The notes: a model not told the origin generated them from the sequence alone. DNA of 64,000 nucleotides from Epilithonimonas sp. JDS (GCF_021261315.1 NZ_JAJSAX010000001.1:1-64000); one strand, 5' to 3'; counted from the first letter of the stretch, positions 35,860-44,821 are shown. Translations and numbers: made by a program.

Positions 35860-36195
35860 ATGAATACCGAGAACACAAAGGCGCAGATGCGCAAAGGAAT
35901 TCTGGAATTCTGTATTTTGAGTCTTATTCAACAACGCGAAATGTATGTTTCCGACCTGATAGAATCTCTCAAAAAAGGAAGACTGGATGTAGTGGAAGGA
36001 ACGCTTTATCCCCTTCTTACAAGATTGAAAAATGGCGAATTCCTCGCTTATAGATGGGAAGAATCCACAAGCGGACCGCCAAGAAAGTACTACCAGATCA
36101 CGGAAAAAGGAAGCCTCTTCCTCGCTGAACTGCAAACCACTTGGCAAGAACTGACAGATTCTGTCAACCAAATTATCTCAAACTCTCAAAACTAA
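35860..36195 (+). CDS. PadR-family transcriptional regulator
   Basis: 111 residues, winged helix. Family landmarks: MRKGILEFCILSLIQQREMYVSDLIESLKKG, then GTLYPLLTRLKNGEFLAYRWEESTSGPPRKYYQITEKG, which is the recognition helix and wing. The C-terminal helix is the dimerisation arm. PadR proteins usually repress their own operon. Here the next gene (pspC type) follows after 5 bp, and a palindrome overlaps the promoter. Confidence 0.93.
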   Translation: MNTENTKAQMRKGILEFCILSLIQQREMYVSDLIESLKKGRLDVVEGTLYPLLTRLKNGEFLAYRWEESTSGPPRKYYQITEKGSLFLAELQTTWQELTDSVNQIISNSQN

Positions 36196-36200
36196 TTATT

Positions 36201-37925
36201 ATGAACAAGACATTATCTATAGCACTCGCTGGTTTTTCCTTTACGATAGACGAGCTGGCTTATATAAAATTAAGCGATTATCTGAATGCTCTTAGAAATT
36301 CTCTAGACGCCGCTGAGGCCGATGAAGTGATGCACGACATCGAGATCAGAATGGTAGAGATCTTCAAAGAAACACTAGGAAAAAGAGAAGTAATCAACGA
36401 TTATGATGTTGAAAAAGTAATTGCTCAAATCGGAACTCCTGAACAAATTGATGAGCAGGAAGAAGCTTATTTCTCAGAAGGGAAACAGAAACAATCCAAA
36501 ACTTCCGGTACTTTCTCTTATAGCAGCAATTCTCAGAAACAACTGTTTCGTGATCCGGAAAAACAAAAAATTGCAGGTGTCTGCGCAGGATTGGCAGCTT
36601 ATTTCGGGATGGAAATCAGCTGGATGAGATTAATCTGGATCGGTGCCTTTCTTTTCCTTTGGGTAGCACCAGGATCATCTTTCCTAGTTGTGATCTTGTA
36701 CTTTATCCTTTGGGCCGTTTTGCCAAAAGCAGAATCAGCTTCGGATTTTTTGAAAATGAAAGGGAAACCTTTGAACTTCGACAATCTAAAGGAAGAATCC
36801 GGGAAAATCGTTCAGTTTGCTAATGAAACGACGACCAGAGCAGGCGAAATATACACAGAGAACAAACCTAAAATCGGTTCAGCTGGTGACACAATCCTGA
36901 AAATCCTTAAATATTGTCTTGCCGTTTGGCTGGCACTGATGGCTGCAGGCTGCTTCATTGGACTTTTCGCAATGACTTTTGCTTACGGATCAGGGAAATT
37001 TGGAATCGACAACAACCTTGGATTCTACCTTGAGGAGAACAATATGGGCTATCTGATCTTAGCGATCGCGGCTTTGCCAACAATTATCTTCGGAGTTGCG
37101 TTCTTATTATTATCGATTAAATTATTCTCTCCAAAGACGAAATTCAATTATGTAGGTCCTGTTTTGGGAACATTGGGAATTATCTGGCTGGTTTTGGTTG
37201 GTGTGCTAGCGGCGAATGCTTCAAAATTCAACTTCACATATAGTGGTGATAATGAGGATTATGAAAACATCTCAATCACTGCGCCGAATGCAACGGATAC
37301 GATTTATATCGACAGCAAAAAAGTGATGATCCCAGAGAACTTCAAAACTTATTTTAATAATATCTATTCTGATAAGTCGAAGATCTACAAGAAAGATTAT
37401 CCACACGTAGAAATTACGAGAAGAGATGACATCAAAACACCTTATCTGATTGTAAAAAGAGAAGCAGACGGTTACAACCAGCCACTTAAAATGAAAGTAC
37501 CTGTGGAAATCGTTGGGAACAAAATCATCCTGCCAAACTACTTCGAATATCCTTACGAGTACCGTTTCAGAAATTACAGACTGGATTATGAACTTGTAGT
37601 TCCGAGAAATACGAAAGTCATTAACGAAAAAGAATACGAAGTGAATGTGAGCGATGATAATGATGATGACGACGACAATGATTCTAATAACAACAATAAT
37701 GGAATCACAGTTGAGAAAAACAAAATCAACATCAACGGAACGACCATCGAGTACAATTCTGACGAAAGCGATAGCGTGAAAATCAATGGAAAATATTACT
37801 CCAAAGATTCTGCAGACGTGGTTTTGGAAAGATTGAAAATTGATGAGAAAGTTAAGAAATCGATTGAAGATCTTAACATCAATATCAAAGACGGTAAGAA
37901 AGAGATCAACATCAAAACTAAATAA
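36201..37925 (+). CDS. PspC-domain membrane protein
   Basis: 574 residues from the ATG at 36201; the in-frame ATG at 36141 lies inside padR. Residues 1-95 are a cytosolic helical part (an HAAS-like DEVMHDIEIRMVEIFKETLG stretch). Residues about 115-175 are a PspC domain (LFRDPEKQKIAGVCAGLAAYFGMEISWMRLIWI...ILWAVLPK). Several membrane helices follow, then an extracytoplasmic beta-rich domain to the C-terminus that holds an Asp/Asn run (SDDNDDDDDNDSNNNNNG). Such PadR-PspC pairs are common envelope-stress modules in Bacteroidota; the partner sensor is PadR. Confidence 0.88.
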   Translation: MNKTLSIALAGFSFTIDELAYIKLSDYLNALRNSLDAAEADEVMHDIEIRMVEIFKETLGKREVINDYDVEKVIAQIGTPEQIDEQEEAYFSEGKQKQSKTSGTFSYSSNSQKQLFRDPEKQKIAGVCAGLAAYFGMEISWMRLIWIGAFLFLWVAPGSSFLVVILYFILWAVLPKAESASDFLKMKGKPLNFDNLKEESGKIVQFANETTTRAGEIYTENKPKIGSAGDTILKILKYCLAVWLALMAAGCFIGLFAMTFAYGSGKFGIDNNLGFYLEENNMGYLILAIAALPTIIFGVAFLLLSIKLFSPKTKFNYVGPVLGTLGIIWLVLVGVLAANASKFNFTYSGDNEDYENISITAPNATDTIYIDSKKVMIPENFKTYFNNIYSDKSKIYKKDYPHVEITRRDDIKTPYLIVKREADGYNQPLKMKVPVEIVGNKIILPNYFEYPYEYRFRNYRLDYELVVPRNTKVINEKEYEVNVSDDNDDDDDNDSNNNNNGITVEKNKININGTTIEYNSDESDSVKINGKYYSKDSADVVLERLKIDEKVKKSIEDLNINIKDGKKEINIKTK

Positions 37926-37945
37926 AAATTAAGAGTGGATTAGTC

Positions 37946-37988
37946 GAAAAGCGGGTCAAAAACTGTAAAGAGTTTCCGCTTTTCCTCT
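37946..37988 (+). terminator. Terminator of padR-pspC
   Basis: GAAAAGCGG (37946-37954) pairs with CCGCTTTTC (37976-37984); an inner AAACT/AGTTT stem extends it. The T-tract is short. Confidence 0.6.
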
Positions 37989-38014
37989 AGTTCTTCCCAA
38001 AAAAACTAAAAACT

Positions 38015-38533
38015 ATGTACTCAAAACTAAGAAACAACAGAACGCTAAATTTATTAATTATTGGCATTCGTTTTTTAGTTGGGTTTGCATTCATTCCTTC
38101 AGGCCTTAAAAAAGTATTGGGAGAAAGATTTACCAGCATCGGAACAGATCATCCGATCGGTTATTTCTTCGAAGCGATGTACAGGACAGGATTTTACTAT
38201 GAGTTTTTAGGATTTTGTCAATTGCTCGCAGCTTTCCTTTTATTTACTCAGAAGTTTGCAACTTTAGGCGCTTTGATGTTCTTTGGGATTATTCTTAATA
38301 TTTGTGTTCTTACAATCAGTATGCATTTTACAGGAACCTGGATCATTACTTCATTAATGCTTTTTGCAGGAACTGTTTTATTAGTCTGGGACTGGAATAA
38401 ACTGAAACCGATTTTAGGTCTCAAAATTTCAGAAACGCACGATTACAAAGAGCCAAATTACAAGTGGCAAATTGCAGGATTTATTTTATTTATCATTTTA
38501 CTCTCAAGTTCAATTTTATTAAAATCAAATTAA
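38015..38533 (+). CDS. DoxX-family membrane protein
   Basis: 172 residues, four to five membrane helices. The N-terminus has the family's RFLVGFAFIPSGLKKVLGERF, followed by helices with GFCQLLAAFLLF and FFGIILNICVLTI. DoxX-type proteins are quinone- or thiol-linked in some cases; no function is assigned. The GLPGLI gene starts 1 bp after the stop. Confidence 0.82.
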   Translation: MYSKLRNNRTLNLLIIGIRFLVGFAFIPSGLKKVLGERFTSIGTDHPIGYFFEAMYRTGFYYEFLGFCQLLAAFLLFTQKFATLGALMFFGIILNICVLTISMHFTGTWIITSLMLFAGTVLLVWDWNKLKPILGLKISETHDYKEPNYKWQIAGFILFIILLSSSILLKSN

Positions 38534-38534
38534 T

Positions 38535-39365
38535 ATGAAAATCTATACACTTTTACTTTTGGTACTTTTCACCACATTATCAAAAGCCCAAACGCACCGT
38601 TTTATTTACGAATATCAATTCAAACCAAATTCGGAATCTACAGAATACAGAAAAACCAATATGGCTCTGGACATCAATCCAACTGATGTTAAATTCTACG
38701 ATTACGAAAGCGTACTGAACGATTCCATTAATAAAAAAGGAGGCAGAAACTATAACTGGACCGGCGCACCTGTCATCACCAGGAAGAAAAATTCTTACCA
38801 GAACACCAATTACGAGATGATGATGGACTACTTCTCCTACCAAACCACCGACAAAATGGATTGGAAACTGGAAAGTGAGACTAAAACTTCAGGCCAATAC
38901 ACTTTGCAAAAAGCAACCACAAATTTCGGCGGAAGAGAATGGACGGCTTGGTTTGCGAAAGATGTCAATATCTCAGAAGGACCTTACAAATTCCGTGGAT
39001 TGCCAGGTTTGATCTTTGAACTGAATGACAGTAAGGACAATTTCATCTTCAAATTGGTTAAAAGCCAAAAGCTGGAAAAAACTTACGACACCTCAGATTT
39101 CCTGGAATCTTTTGCAGGCAAAAAACCACTGAATGTCAAGATCGAAGACATGCACAAGCAAATGCTGAAGTTCTACAACGATCCTATGAAGGAACTGAGA
39201 GAAAAATTTGACGATGTTCCACCGGGAACTTTCCAGGTTGGCGGAAAAAAAATCACCAGCAAAGACCAATTCAAAGAGATGGCAAAAGTGATGCAGACTC
39301 ATATTATAAAAAGCTACAATCCACTGGATCTTACAAACGCCGTAATTTATCCGGTTGTGAATTAA
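38535..39365 (+). CDS. GLPGLI-family secreted protein
   Basis: 276 residues. Signal peptide MKIYTLLLLVLFTTLSKAQ, and the family-defining motif FRGLPGLIFELNDSKDNFIFKL at about residue 156. The family is restricted to Bacteroidota and its function is unknown. Translationally coupled to the DoxX gene (1-bp gap). Confidence 0.93.
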   Translation: MKIYTLLLLVLFTTLSKAQTHRFIYEYQFKPNSESTEYRKTNMALDINPTDVKFYDYESVLNDSINKKGGRNYNWTGAPVITRKKNSYQNTNYEMMMDYFSYQTTDKMDWKLESETKTSGQYTLQKATTNFGGREWTAWFAKDVNISEGPYKFRGLPGLIFELNDSKDNFIFKLVKSQKLEKTYDTSDFLESFAGKKPLNVKIEDMHKQMLKFYNDPMKELREKFDDVPPGTFQVGGKKITSKDQFKEMAKVMQTHIIKSYNPLDLTNAVIYPVVN

Positions 39366-39417
39366 AAATTTAATAAAATATTAACCAAAATTTTATTAAT
39401 AATATTATTTTAATTGA

Positions 39418-39425
39418 TAAATTTG
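39418..39425 (+). promoter_or_regulatory. -7 element before the 20-codon reading frame
   Basis: TAAATTTG matches TAnnTTTG, 40 bp before the ATG at 39466. There is no clear -33 TTG. Confidence 0.35.
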
Positions 39426-39465
39426 TTTCAGAAAATTAATTTCTAACTTAAAAAACTACAACAAA

Positions 39466-39528
39466 ATGATACAACTAGTAATTGCCATCGCCATCAAACT
39501 GGTCGATTTTTTCACAAACCTTTTTTGA
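39466..39528 (+). CDS. Putative 20-residue hydrophobic peptide
   Basis: ATG to TGA encodes MIQLVIAIAIKLVDFFTNLF, a strongly hydrophobic segment with one Lys and one Asp that could form an amphipathic or membrane helix. It stands alone in a 256-bp gap, behind a -7 box and a plausible 5' UTR. Such a frame can arise by chance, so it is weakly supported. It resembles in size and character membrane-active peptides (type I toxins, phenol-soluble modulins), but no homology is claimed. Confidence 0.3.
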   Translation: MIQLVIAIAIKLVDFFTNLF

Positions 39529-39589
39529 CACGTAAAGAATATTCAGATATTTCTTAGAAAATAAACATATTTTGTAAATTTGTAAAGTA

Positions 39590-39597
39590 TAGCTTTG
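39590..39597 (+). promoter_or_regulatory. -7 element of the acyltransferase gene
   Basis: TAGCTTTG matches TAnnTTTG and covers an in-frame TTG at 39595, so the gene starts at ATG 39622. Confidence 0.45.
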
Positions 39598-39621
39598 TCG
39601 CTGTACTTTATTTTTTTGTTT

Positions 39622-40194
39622 ATGAGGAAATTTTTAGGAAAAGCCATTCTGAAACTTATCGGCTGGAAAGTCGTTCTGCAAGGCGATGTCAACAATCTGG
39701 ACAGATGCATTCTGGTTGTTGCACCACACACGGACAACAGCGAATACATTCTTGGTAATCTTGCCTACTGGACTTTGGGTAAAAAACTGAAAGTCATCAT
39801 CAAAGACGCGCATACAAAAGCTTTCTACGGCAGCATCGTAAAAGGTCTTGGCGGCATCGGAATCGACCGTTCGCAGAAAAATGACCTTGTGAAATTTGTA
39901 GCAGATGAGTTTAAGAAGGATGATTTCAGCCTTGTGATTACGCCGGAAGGAACCAGAAGCTGGGTGCCGAAATGGAGAAAAGGCTTCTACAATATGGCTT
40001 TGGCCGCAAAAGTTCCAATCGTTTTGGCTGGCGGCGATTACAAACGAAAAACCATCAATCTCGGTTACATCATTCCGTACGAAAAATTGGAAACGCATAC
40101 TTTTGAAGAGATTATGCAGGAAATTCAGGATTTCTACGTCAAGTATGATATTACGCCGAAACATCCTGAGAACTGGAATCCGCAGATTTACTAG
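39622..40194 (+). CDS. Lysophospholipid acyltransferase-like protein
   Basis: 190 residues, PlsC-type fold. The catalytic His is in VVAPHTDNSEYILGN and the acceptor-binding block is ITPEGTRSWVPKWRKGFYNMA. The usual H-x4-D is here H-x4-E (HTDNSE). It resembles 1-acyl-sn-glycerol-3-phosphate acyltransferases and the small bacterial variants found in Bacteroidota; the substrate is not certain. Transcribed separately from the GLPGLI gene, before a heptamer repeat. Confidence 0.85.
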   Translation: MRKFLGKAILKLIGWKVVLQGDVNNLDRCILVVAPHTDNSEYILGNLAYWTLGKKLKVIIKDAHTKAFYGSIVKGLGGIGIDRSQKNDLVKFVADEFKKDDFSLVITPEGTRSWVPKWRKGFYNMALAAKVPIVLAGGDYKRKTINLGYIIPYEKLETHTFEEIMQEIQDFYVKYDITPKHPENWNPQIY

Positions 40195-40228
40195 TTGATT
40201 GTTGATAGTTGATAGTTGATAGTTGATA
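40194..40228. repeat. Tandem heptamer repeat (GTTGATA)5
   Basis: Four perfect copies of GTTGATA at 40201-40228, preceded by GTTGATT. Similar stretches occur in other gaps of this window (31433, 23918, 17082, 49329). Confidence 0.9.
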
Positions 40229-40283
40229 TTAAAAATTAATTCTTTGCTAATCTTTGAATTTTTTAATCTTTTAATTTTACTGA

Positions 40284-40715
40284 ATGGACGACGCAAAAAA
40301 AACAGAAATACTTGACCGCCTAAACAAAGCCAGTAAAAATACACTTGGCGAAACTCTAGATATTGTTTACACCGATGTTTCCGATGATCATCTGACAGCC
40401 ACAATGCCTGTCACACCAAAAGTTCATCAGCCGTACGGAATTATGCACGGCGGCGCAAGTTGTGTTTTGGCGGAGACTTTGGGATCTTGCCTCTCATTGA
40501 TTAATCTTGATCTTTCCAAATCCGTACCTGTAGGAACTAATATCAACAGTAATCATCTGCGTGCCATCCGGGAAGGACTCGTGACCGGAACAGCAACTTT
40601 CATACGAAAAGGAAACACAATGCATGTTTCTCAAATCGAAATTCGGGATGAGAAAGGCAACCTCATCAATCATACAACAATGACGAACAACATCGTTCCG
40701 GTTGGTAAAGTTTAA
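40284..40715 (+). CDS. Hotdog-fold thioesterase (MenI/PaaI type)
   Basis: 143 residues. The signature HQPYGIMHGGASCVLAETLGS contains the catalytic Glu, and VGTNINSNHLRAIREGLVTGTATFIRKG follows. The adjacent isochorismate synthase (15 bp) makes 1,4-dihydroxy-2-naphthoyl-CoA hydrolysis in menaquinone synthesis the likely role, but PaaI-like activity cannot be excluded. Confidence 0.88.
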   Translation: MDDAKKTEILDRLNKASKNTLGETLDIVYTDVSDDHLTATMPVTPKVHQPYGIMHGGASCVLAETLGSCLSLINLDLSKSVPVGTNINSNHLRAIREGLVTGTATFIRKGNTMHVSQIEIRDEKGNLINHTTMTNNIVPVGKV

Positions 40716-40730
40716 TCTGATCTACTCAAT

Positions 40731-41708
40731 ATGCTAATTTTCAGATTGCCCGATTCCGAGGTTTTTCACACCCTGGAAAACTCCTCAGAAAAACAGGTTT
40801 CATTTGTCAGTTTTGATTCTAGAACGGTTTTGGATTTCAAAGGTTCGATTAAGGAAATTTCAAAAGAAGACATTGAAAATTTAACCGTTGCTCCGAAAAA
40901 TAAAAGTTCTCTGATAGAAATCGGGAAAGAAACGCAGGAATCTTACGCTGTGAAAATTTCGCACGCCAAAGATTTTATCGAGAAAAATGATTTGAAAAAA
41001 TTGGTTCTCTCGCGAAGAAAACTCTTGATGTATCTCGATATTGATTCTGAAAAAAAATTATCTTTAACGAAGAGCTTCCTCAAGTTTTGCGACAGCTACC
41101 CTTCCGCTTTCTGCTATCTTTTCGAAAAAAATAATGAAATTTGGATGGGCGGATTCTCCGAGATTTTGGGAAAATTTGACAAGAAAACAAATTCTTTCGA
41201 GACGATGAGCGTTGCAGGAACTTTACCGCTTGATGAAGCCTGGACAGACAAAGAAATTGAGGAACAGAAGGCGGTTACAGAATATATTCAATCCATTATA
41301 AGGAAGTTCTCTTCTAACATGAAAGTCTCGTCTACCAAAGATTTGATCTCTGGCAATATCAAACATCTCAAAACCGATTTTTCTGCGGAAATAAGTCCTG
41401 AAAGTTTAGACAAAATTATTTCCGAATTACATCCAACGCCTGCAGTTTGCGGTTTTCCAAAAGAACTTTGTGCGCAAGGAATCAAAAGTATCGAGCATTT
41501 TAACCGTGAATTTTACGCCGGTTACATCAAAGTTGAGACAGAGGATTATGTGTATTATTTTGTGAATCTACGATGTGCAAGCTTCTTCAAAAATTACGCT
41601 TTTCTCTTTGTCGGTGGCGGAATTACTTTGAAGAGTGATGCCCAAAAAGAATGGGAAGAAACAGAACTCAAATCTCTTGCAATACAAAACAACTTGGTTT
41701 TCGAATAA
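40731..41708 (+). CDS. menF: Isochorismate synthase (chorismate-binding enzyme)
   Basis: 325 residues, short for the family. The chorismate-binding fold shows KLVLSRRKLL, NEIWMGGFSEILGKF, SVAGTLPLDEAW, HLKTDFSAEISPESLDKIISELHPTPAVCGFPKE and EHFNREFYAGYIKV, the conserved catalytic core including the Glu of the FYAGY region. The N-terminal domain is reduced to about 75 residues. Starts menaquinone synthesis from chorismate; operon with the hotdog thioesterase. Confidence 0.87.
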   Translation: MLIFRLPDSEVFHTLENSSEKQVSFVSFDSRTVLDFKGSIKEISKEDIENLTVAPKNKSSLIEIGKETQESYAVKISHAKDFIEKNDLKKLVLSRRKLLMYLDIDSEKKLSLTKSFLKFCDSYPSAFCYLFEKNNEIWMGGFSEILGKFDKKTNSFETMSVAGTLPLDEAWTDKEIEEQKAVTEYIQSIIRKFSSNMKVSSTKDLISGNIKHLKTDFSAEISPESLDKIISELHPTPAVCGFPKELCAQGIKSIEHFNREFYAGYIKVETEDYVYYFVNLRCASFFKNYAFLFVGGGITLKSDAQKEWEETELKSLAIQNNLVFE

Positions 41709-41836
41709 CAAAATAATTAAACATTTAATTAAATTATCCCATTAAATATTTAAATATTATTACAAATAAATTAATTTATAAGCTTATAAATTAGTATATA
41801 CTCAAAATTTTGTTATTTTTACATCAAAATAGCAAA

Positions 41837-42160
41837 ATGAACCAACTTGTAAAAATTCTTCTTACCGGCACGCTGATACTTTGCTTTCTAAGTATGCCGG
41901 CATTATTCTATAGAGTTTCTGGATATATTTTGTTTGTTGGTTTCCTATGGCTGGCTTACGATGCATTCCAACGGCGGGATCAGATAGATGTGAAAATTTT
42001 TGCAGTTCTCACAATTCTCTACAATCCGTTTTTCATCATACCGCTTCCCCATTTTTTATGGCTGATTGTCAATATTTTGGTCATTATAGGAATGATTCTA
42101 AATATACTTTTTGCGGAAGACAATCCTTATGAAGATTTCACAAAAAAAGATGACCGCTAA
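41837..42160 (+). CDS. Small membrane protein (DUF6804-like)
   Basis: 107 residues from ATG 41837. Three to four membrane helices (ILLTGTLILCFLSMPALFYRVSGYILFVGFLWLAYDAF; NPFFIIPLPHFLWLIVNILVIIGMIL) and a charged tail (EDNPYEDFTKKDDR). Family assignment from memory of the pattern, not certain. Its stop codon lies inside the terminator hairpin. Confidence 0.75.
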   Translation: MNQLVKILLTGTLILCFLSMPALFYRVSGYILFVGFLWLAYDAFQRRDQIDVKIFAVLTILYNPFFIIPLPHFLWLIVNILVIIGMILNILFAEDNPYEDFTKKDDR

Positions 42161-42178
42161 GTCATCTTCTGTTTTTTG
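42147..42178 (+). terminator. Terminator overlapping the DUF6804-like stop codon
   Basis: AAGATGAC (42147-42154) pairs with GTCATCTT (42161-42168), then TCTGTTTTTTG. The TAA at 42158-42160 is in the loop. Confidence 0.78.
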
Positions 42179-42191
42179 TTATAAGTCTAAT

Positions 42192-42755
42192 TTATAGTCC
42201 TACTGATATTCTAAATCCAGTATTTACTTTAATTTTCATATTACCAGCCGCAAGTTTACCACCTGTAATTTTCAAATAGAAAGTATGCTGATTGGTCTTC
42301 AAATGATTTATCAAATCTTCACTAGTTGGCGTAAAAGTGATACTTGTAGGATTGGTGTTACCAGCAACTTTAGCAACCAAAACTTCACCTACATTTGGCG
42401 TTTTGAAATAAACTTCAGCGTCTTTAATAGCATCTAATGGCACTGTATTCCCTTCCGCTGCTTCTACAACGAATTTGTCTAATCTTGCTGATTTCAAATT
42501 ATCAATTGACAAAGAAGAATTATAATCCTTAATTTTTTGGTTCACGTCAAGGCTTACAGGAAGCTCTGGCGAGGTCAAAGAAACACCTGTATCGATCGCA
42601 AATGGAAATTCAGCATTAAAATCCAACGGAATTGTAAAAGGAACCGGCACCGTAATGTCATCAATAATATCTTCTACTTTACTACAACTTGTTGCAATAT
42701 TTCCGATCATCAGGAAAGAAGAAATCAAAACGACACTTGTGATTATTTTTCTCAT
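42192..42755 (-). CDS. Lipoprotein of unknown function
   Basis: 187 residues. The signal region MRKIITSVVLISSFLMIGNIATSC ends with a lipobox-like ATSC. The mature protein has beta-rich segments (ITVPVPFTIPLDFNAEFPFAID, SITFTPTSEDLINHL, GNMKIKVNTGFRISVGL) that suggest a beta-sandwich. No family recognised. Downstream on the minus strand only the convergent terminator lies near. Confidence 0.72.
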   Translation of the reverse strand: MRKIITSVVLISSFLMIGNIATSCSKVEDIIDDITVPVPFTIPLDFNAEFPFAIDTGVSLTSPELPVSLDVNQKIKDYNSSLSIDNLKSARLDKFVVEAAEGNTVPLDAIKDAEVYFKTPNVGEVLVAKVAGNTNPTSITFTPTSEDLINHLKTNQHTFYLKITGGKLAAGNMKIKVNTGFRISVGL

Positions 42756-42810
42756 AAAAATATATTTTTCTTTAGGTGTATATAAAAAGATGCCAAGTTT
42801 AATTCAAAAT

Positions 42811-44190
42811 TTAATGTCTTATGTTTTCAACGTCCGCAATTGAGTGTTTGTGGCGGAAAAACAAACCGAAAAGAATTGCAATCACTAATGAATATGCTGC
42901 GAAATAAAGCCAGATATGATTCCAGTCTTTTACAAAAACTATATTGGATAAAGTTCCGTCCGGATTAACTGCAGAATTAAATGAATTTTTCAGAATGCTT
43001 AAAAAAGTGCTGTTATCAGGCGTTGTTTCCAGATAATTTGATAATTCGGAAACTGTTGTAAATTTCATTGTGAAGAATTTATCAATTGCCCAACCCGCGA
43101 TATAACTTCCCAACACAGCTCCAAAACCGTTGGTCATCATCATAAATAAACCTTGAGCAGATGATCTTATTTTTTTATCAGTTGTAGTTTCCACGAAAAG
43201 TGAACCTGAAATGTTGAAAAAATCGAAGGCCATTCCGTAAACCACACAAGACAGAATAATCATCCAAAGTCCATTCACAGGATCTCCAAAAGCAAACAAT
43301 CCGAAACGCAAAACCCACGCAAACATACTGATCAGCATTACTTTTTTGATTCCGAATTTTCTCAGGAAAAATGGAATTGCCAAAATAAATAGCGTCTCAG
43401 AAATTTGAGAAATTGACATAATTATTGTTGATTTTTCTACAACAATTGAGTTCGCATATTTTGGAAAATTAGCAAATTCGCTTAGGAAAACGTCTCCGTA
43501 AGCATTTGTCAATTGTAAAGCTGCGCCCAAAAGCATTGAAAACAAAAAGAACAATGCCATTTTGAAATTCCCGAATAATTTGAATGCATTCAATCCCAAT
43601 TGCTCAGAAAGCGGCGCATTTTTGTCAATTAACTTTTGAGGCGGGCATTTAGGTAATGTCAATGCATATAAACCTAAAAGAATGGCTGCAGCTCCACCAA
43701 TGTAGAATTGTCCTTCGGTAGCTTTGTTTCCTGTCAAATTTGTAATCCACATTGCCACGATGAAACCTACAGTTCCCCAAACTCTGATTGGCGGAAAATC
43801 TTTAACAACATCCAAGTGACTGTTTTTCAGAATCGTGTAAGAAATTGAGTTAGTCAAAGCAATTGTCGGCATATAGAAACACATCGCCAAAAGCATTATG
43901 TAAAAGAATGAATCCGGCGTTTCTGAATGTGGCAGAATGAACAGCACGATACCGTAAAAAATCTGCAATACAGAATAGATCCTTTCCGCATTGACCCAAC
44001 GGTCTGCAATGATTCCTGTAATAGTTGGCATAAAGATCGAGGCAATGCCCATCGTTCCGAAAACAGCGCCGAACTGCGTCCCATCCCAATGTTTGGTTCC
44101 AAACCAGAAGTTTGCCATCGTTATCAGCCAAGCTCCCCAAACAAAGAATTGCAGAAAGCTAAGTATGGTCAATCGTAATTTTAGACTCAT
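42811..44190 (-). CDS. nupG: Nucleoside:H+ symporter (NupG family, MFS)
   Basis: 459 residues, 12 predicted membrane helices. The N-terminus LRLTILSFLQFFVWGAWLITM and the motif FMPTITGIIADRWVNAERI match the NHS family of major-facilitator proteins (NupG/XapB). An extended loop at about 185-200 and the segment at about 385-430 make it longer than E. coli NupG. Imports nucleosides using the proton gradient. The gap to the bifunctional-nuclease gene is 25 bp, so the two may be co-transcribed. Confidence 0.88.
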   Translation of the reverse strand: MSLKLRLTILSFLQFFVWGAWLITMANFWFGTKHWDGTQFGAVFGTMGIASIFMPTITGIIADRWVNAERIYSVLQIFYGIVLFILPHSETPDSFFYIMLLAMCFYMPTIALTNSISYTILKNSHLDVVKDFPPIRVWGTVGFIVAMWITNLTGNKATEGQFYIGGAAAILLGLYALTLPKCPPQKLIDKNAPLSEQLGLNAFKLFGNFKMALFFLFSMLLGAALQLTNAYGDVFLSEFANFPKYANSIVVEKSTIIMSISQISETLFILAIPFFLRKFGIKKVMLISMFAWVLRFGLFAFGDPVNGLWMIILSCVVYGMAFDFFNISGSLFVETTTDKKIRSSAQGLFMMMTNGFGAVLGSYIAGWAIDKFFTMKFTTVSELSNYLETTPDNSTFLSILKNSFNSAVNPDGTLSNIVFVKDWNHIWLYFAAYSLVIAILFGLFFRHKHSIADVENIRH

Positions 44191-44215
44191 TATTATAAAA
44201 TGATATTAGTATTGG

Positions 44216-44821
44216 TTAATCGATTTTTTTGTTTCTTCTTTTAATCTCTTCCTGCAATCTGAGCGCTGTGTCGTAATCTTCTTCTTTCACAGCGTCTGCT
44301 AATAATTGATTGAGTTCTTCTATCGTGAGACCAGATAGATCATTGAAATCTGAAACGTCTTCGGATTCGGTTTCCTCGTCACCTACTTTTGGTGTTTCGT
44401 CAAGTTCCAATAGAATTCCGGCTTCATTCAGAACATCGGAAGTGGTAAAAATTGGAGCATCAAAACGAACAGCCATTGCAACAGCATCGGAAGTTCTGGC
44501 ATCCAGAATCAGTTCTTCGTCCGACAATGGGTTTTTGAAATTGATGTTTGAAAAGAAAACGCCATCTTTTATTTGGTAGATGATGACAGATTCGATCTTA
44601 AAGTTGGTGTTTTTCACGAATTGCGTGAACAGATCGTGCGTCAAAGGACGAGGTGGATTGATGTCTTTTTCTAATCCTAAAGAAATGGATTGTGCTTCAA
44701 AATTCCCTATAACAACAGGCAGTTTGACTGATGTTTCTTCATGTTCCAACAACAGCGCGTAGGCTCCCGATTGGGTTTGGCTGTATGAGATTCCTCTTAT
44801 GATTAATTTTTTATAATCCAT
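44216..44821 (-). CDS. Bifunctional nuclease (DUF151) with UVR motif
   Basis: 201 residues. Residues 1-130 are a BFN domain (LLLEHEETSVKLPVVIGNFEAQSISLGLEKDINPPRPLTHDL, DARTSDAVAMAVRFDAPIF), which in thermophiles and plants shows both DNase and RNase activity. The C-terminal helix pair (LTIEELNQLLADAVKEEDYDTALRLQEEIKRR) is a UvrB/UvrC-type UVR motif that could mediate protein contacts. The acidic linker between is typical for the family. Confidence 0.9.
   Translation of the reverse strand: MDYKKLIIRGISYSQTQSGAYALLLEHEETSVKLPVVIGNFEAQSISLGLEKDINPPRPLTHDLFTQFVKNTNFKIESVIIYQIKDGVFFSNINFKNPLSDEELILDARTSDAVAMAVRFDAPIFTTSDVLNEAGILLELDETPKVGDEETESEDVSDFNDLSGLTIEELNQLLADAVKEEDYDTALRLQEEIKRRNKKID

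Noticed and set aside
40194..40228. CRISPR array
   Set aside because: Units are 7 bp with no spacers; no cas genes are present.
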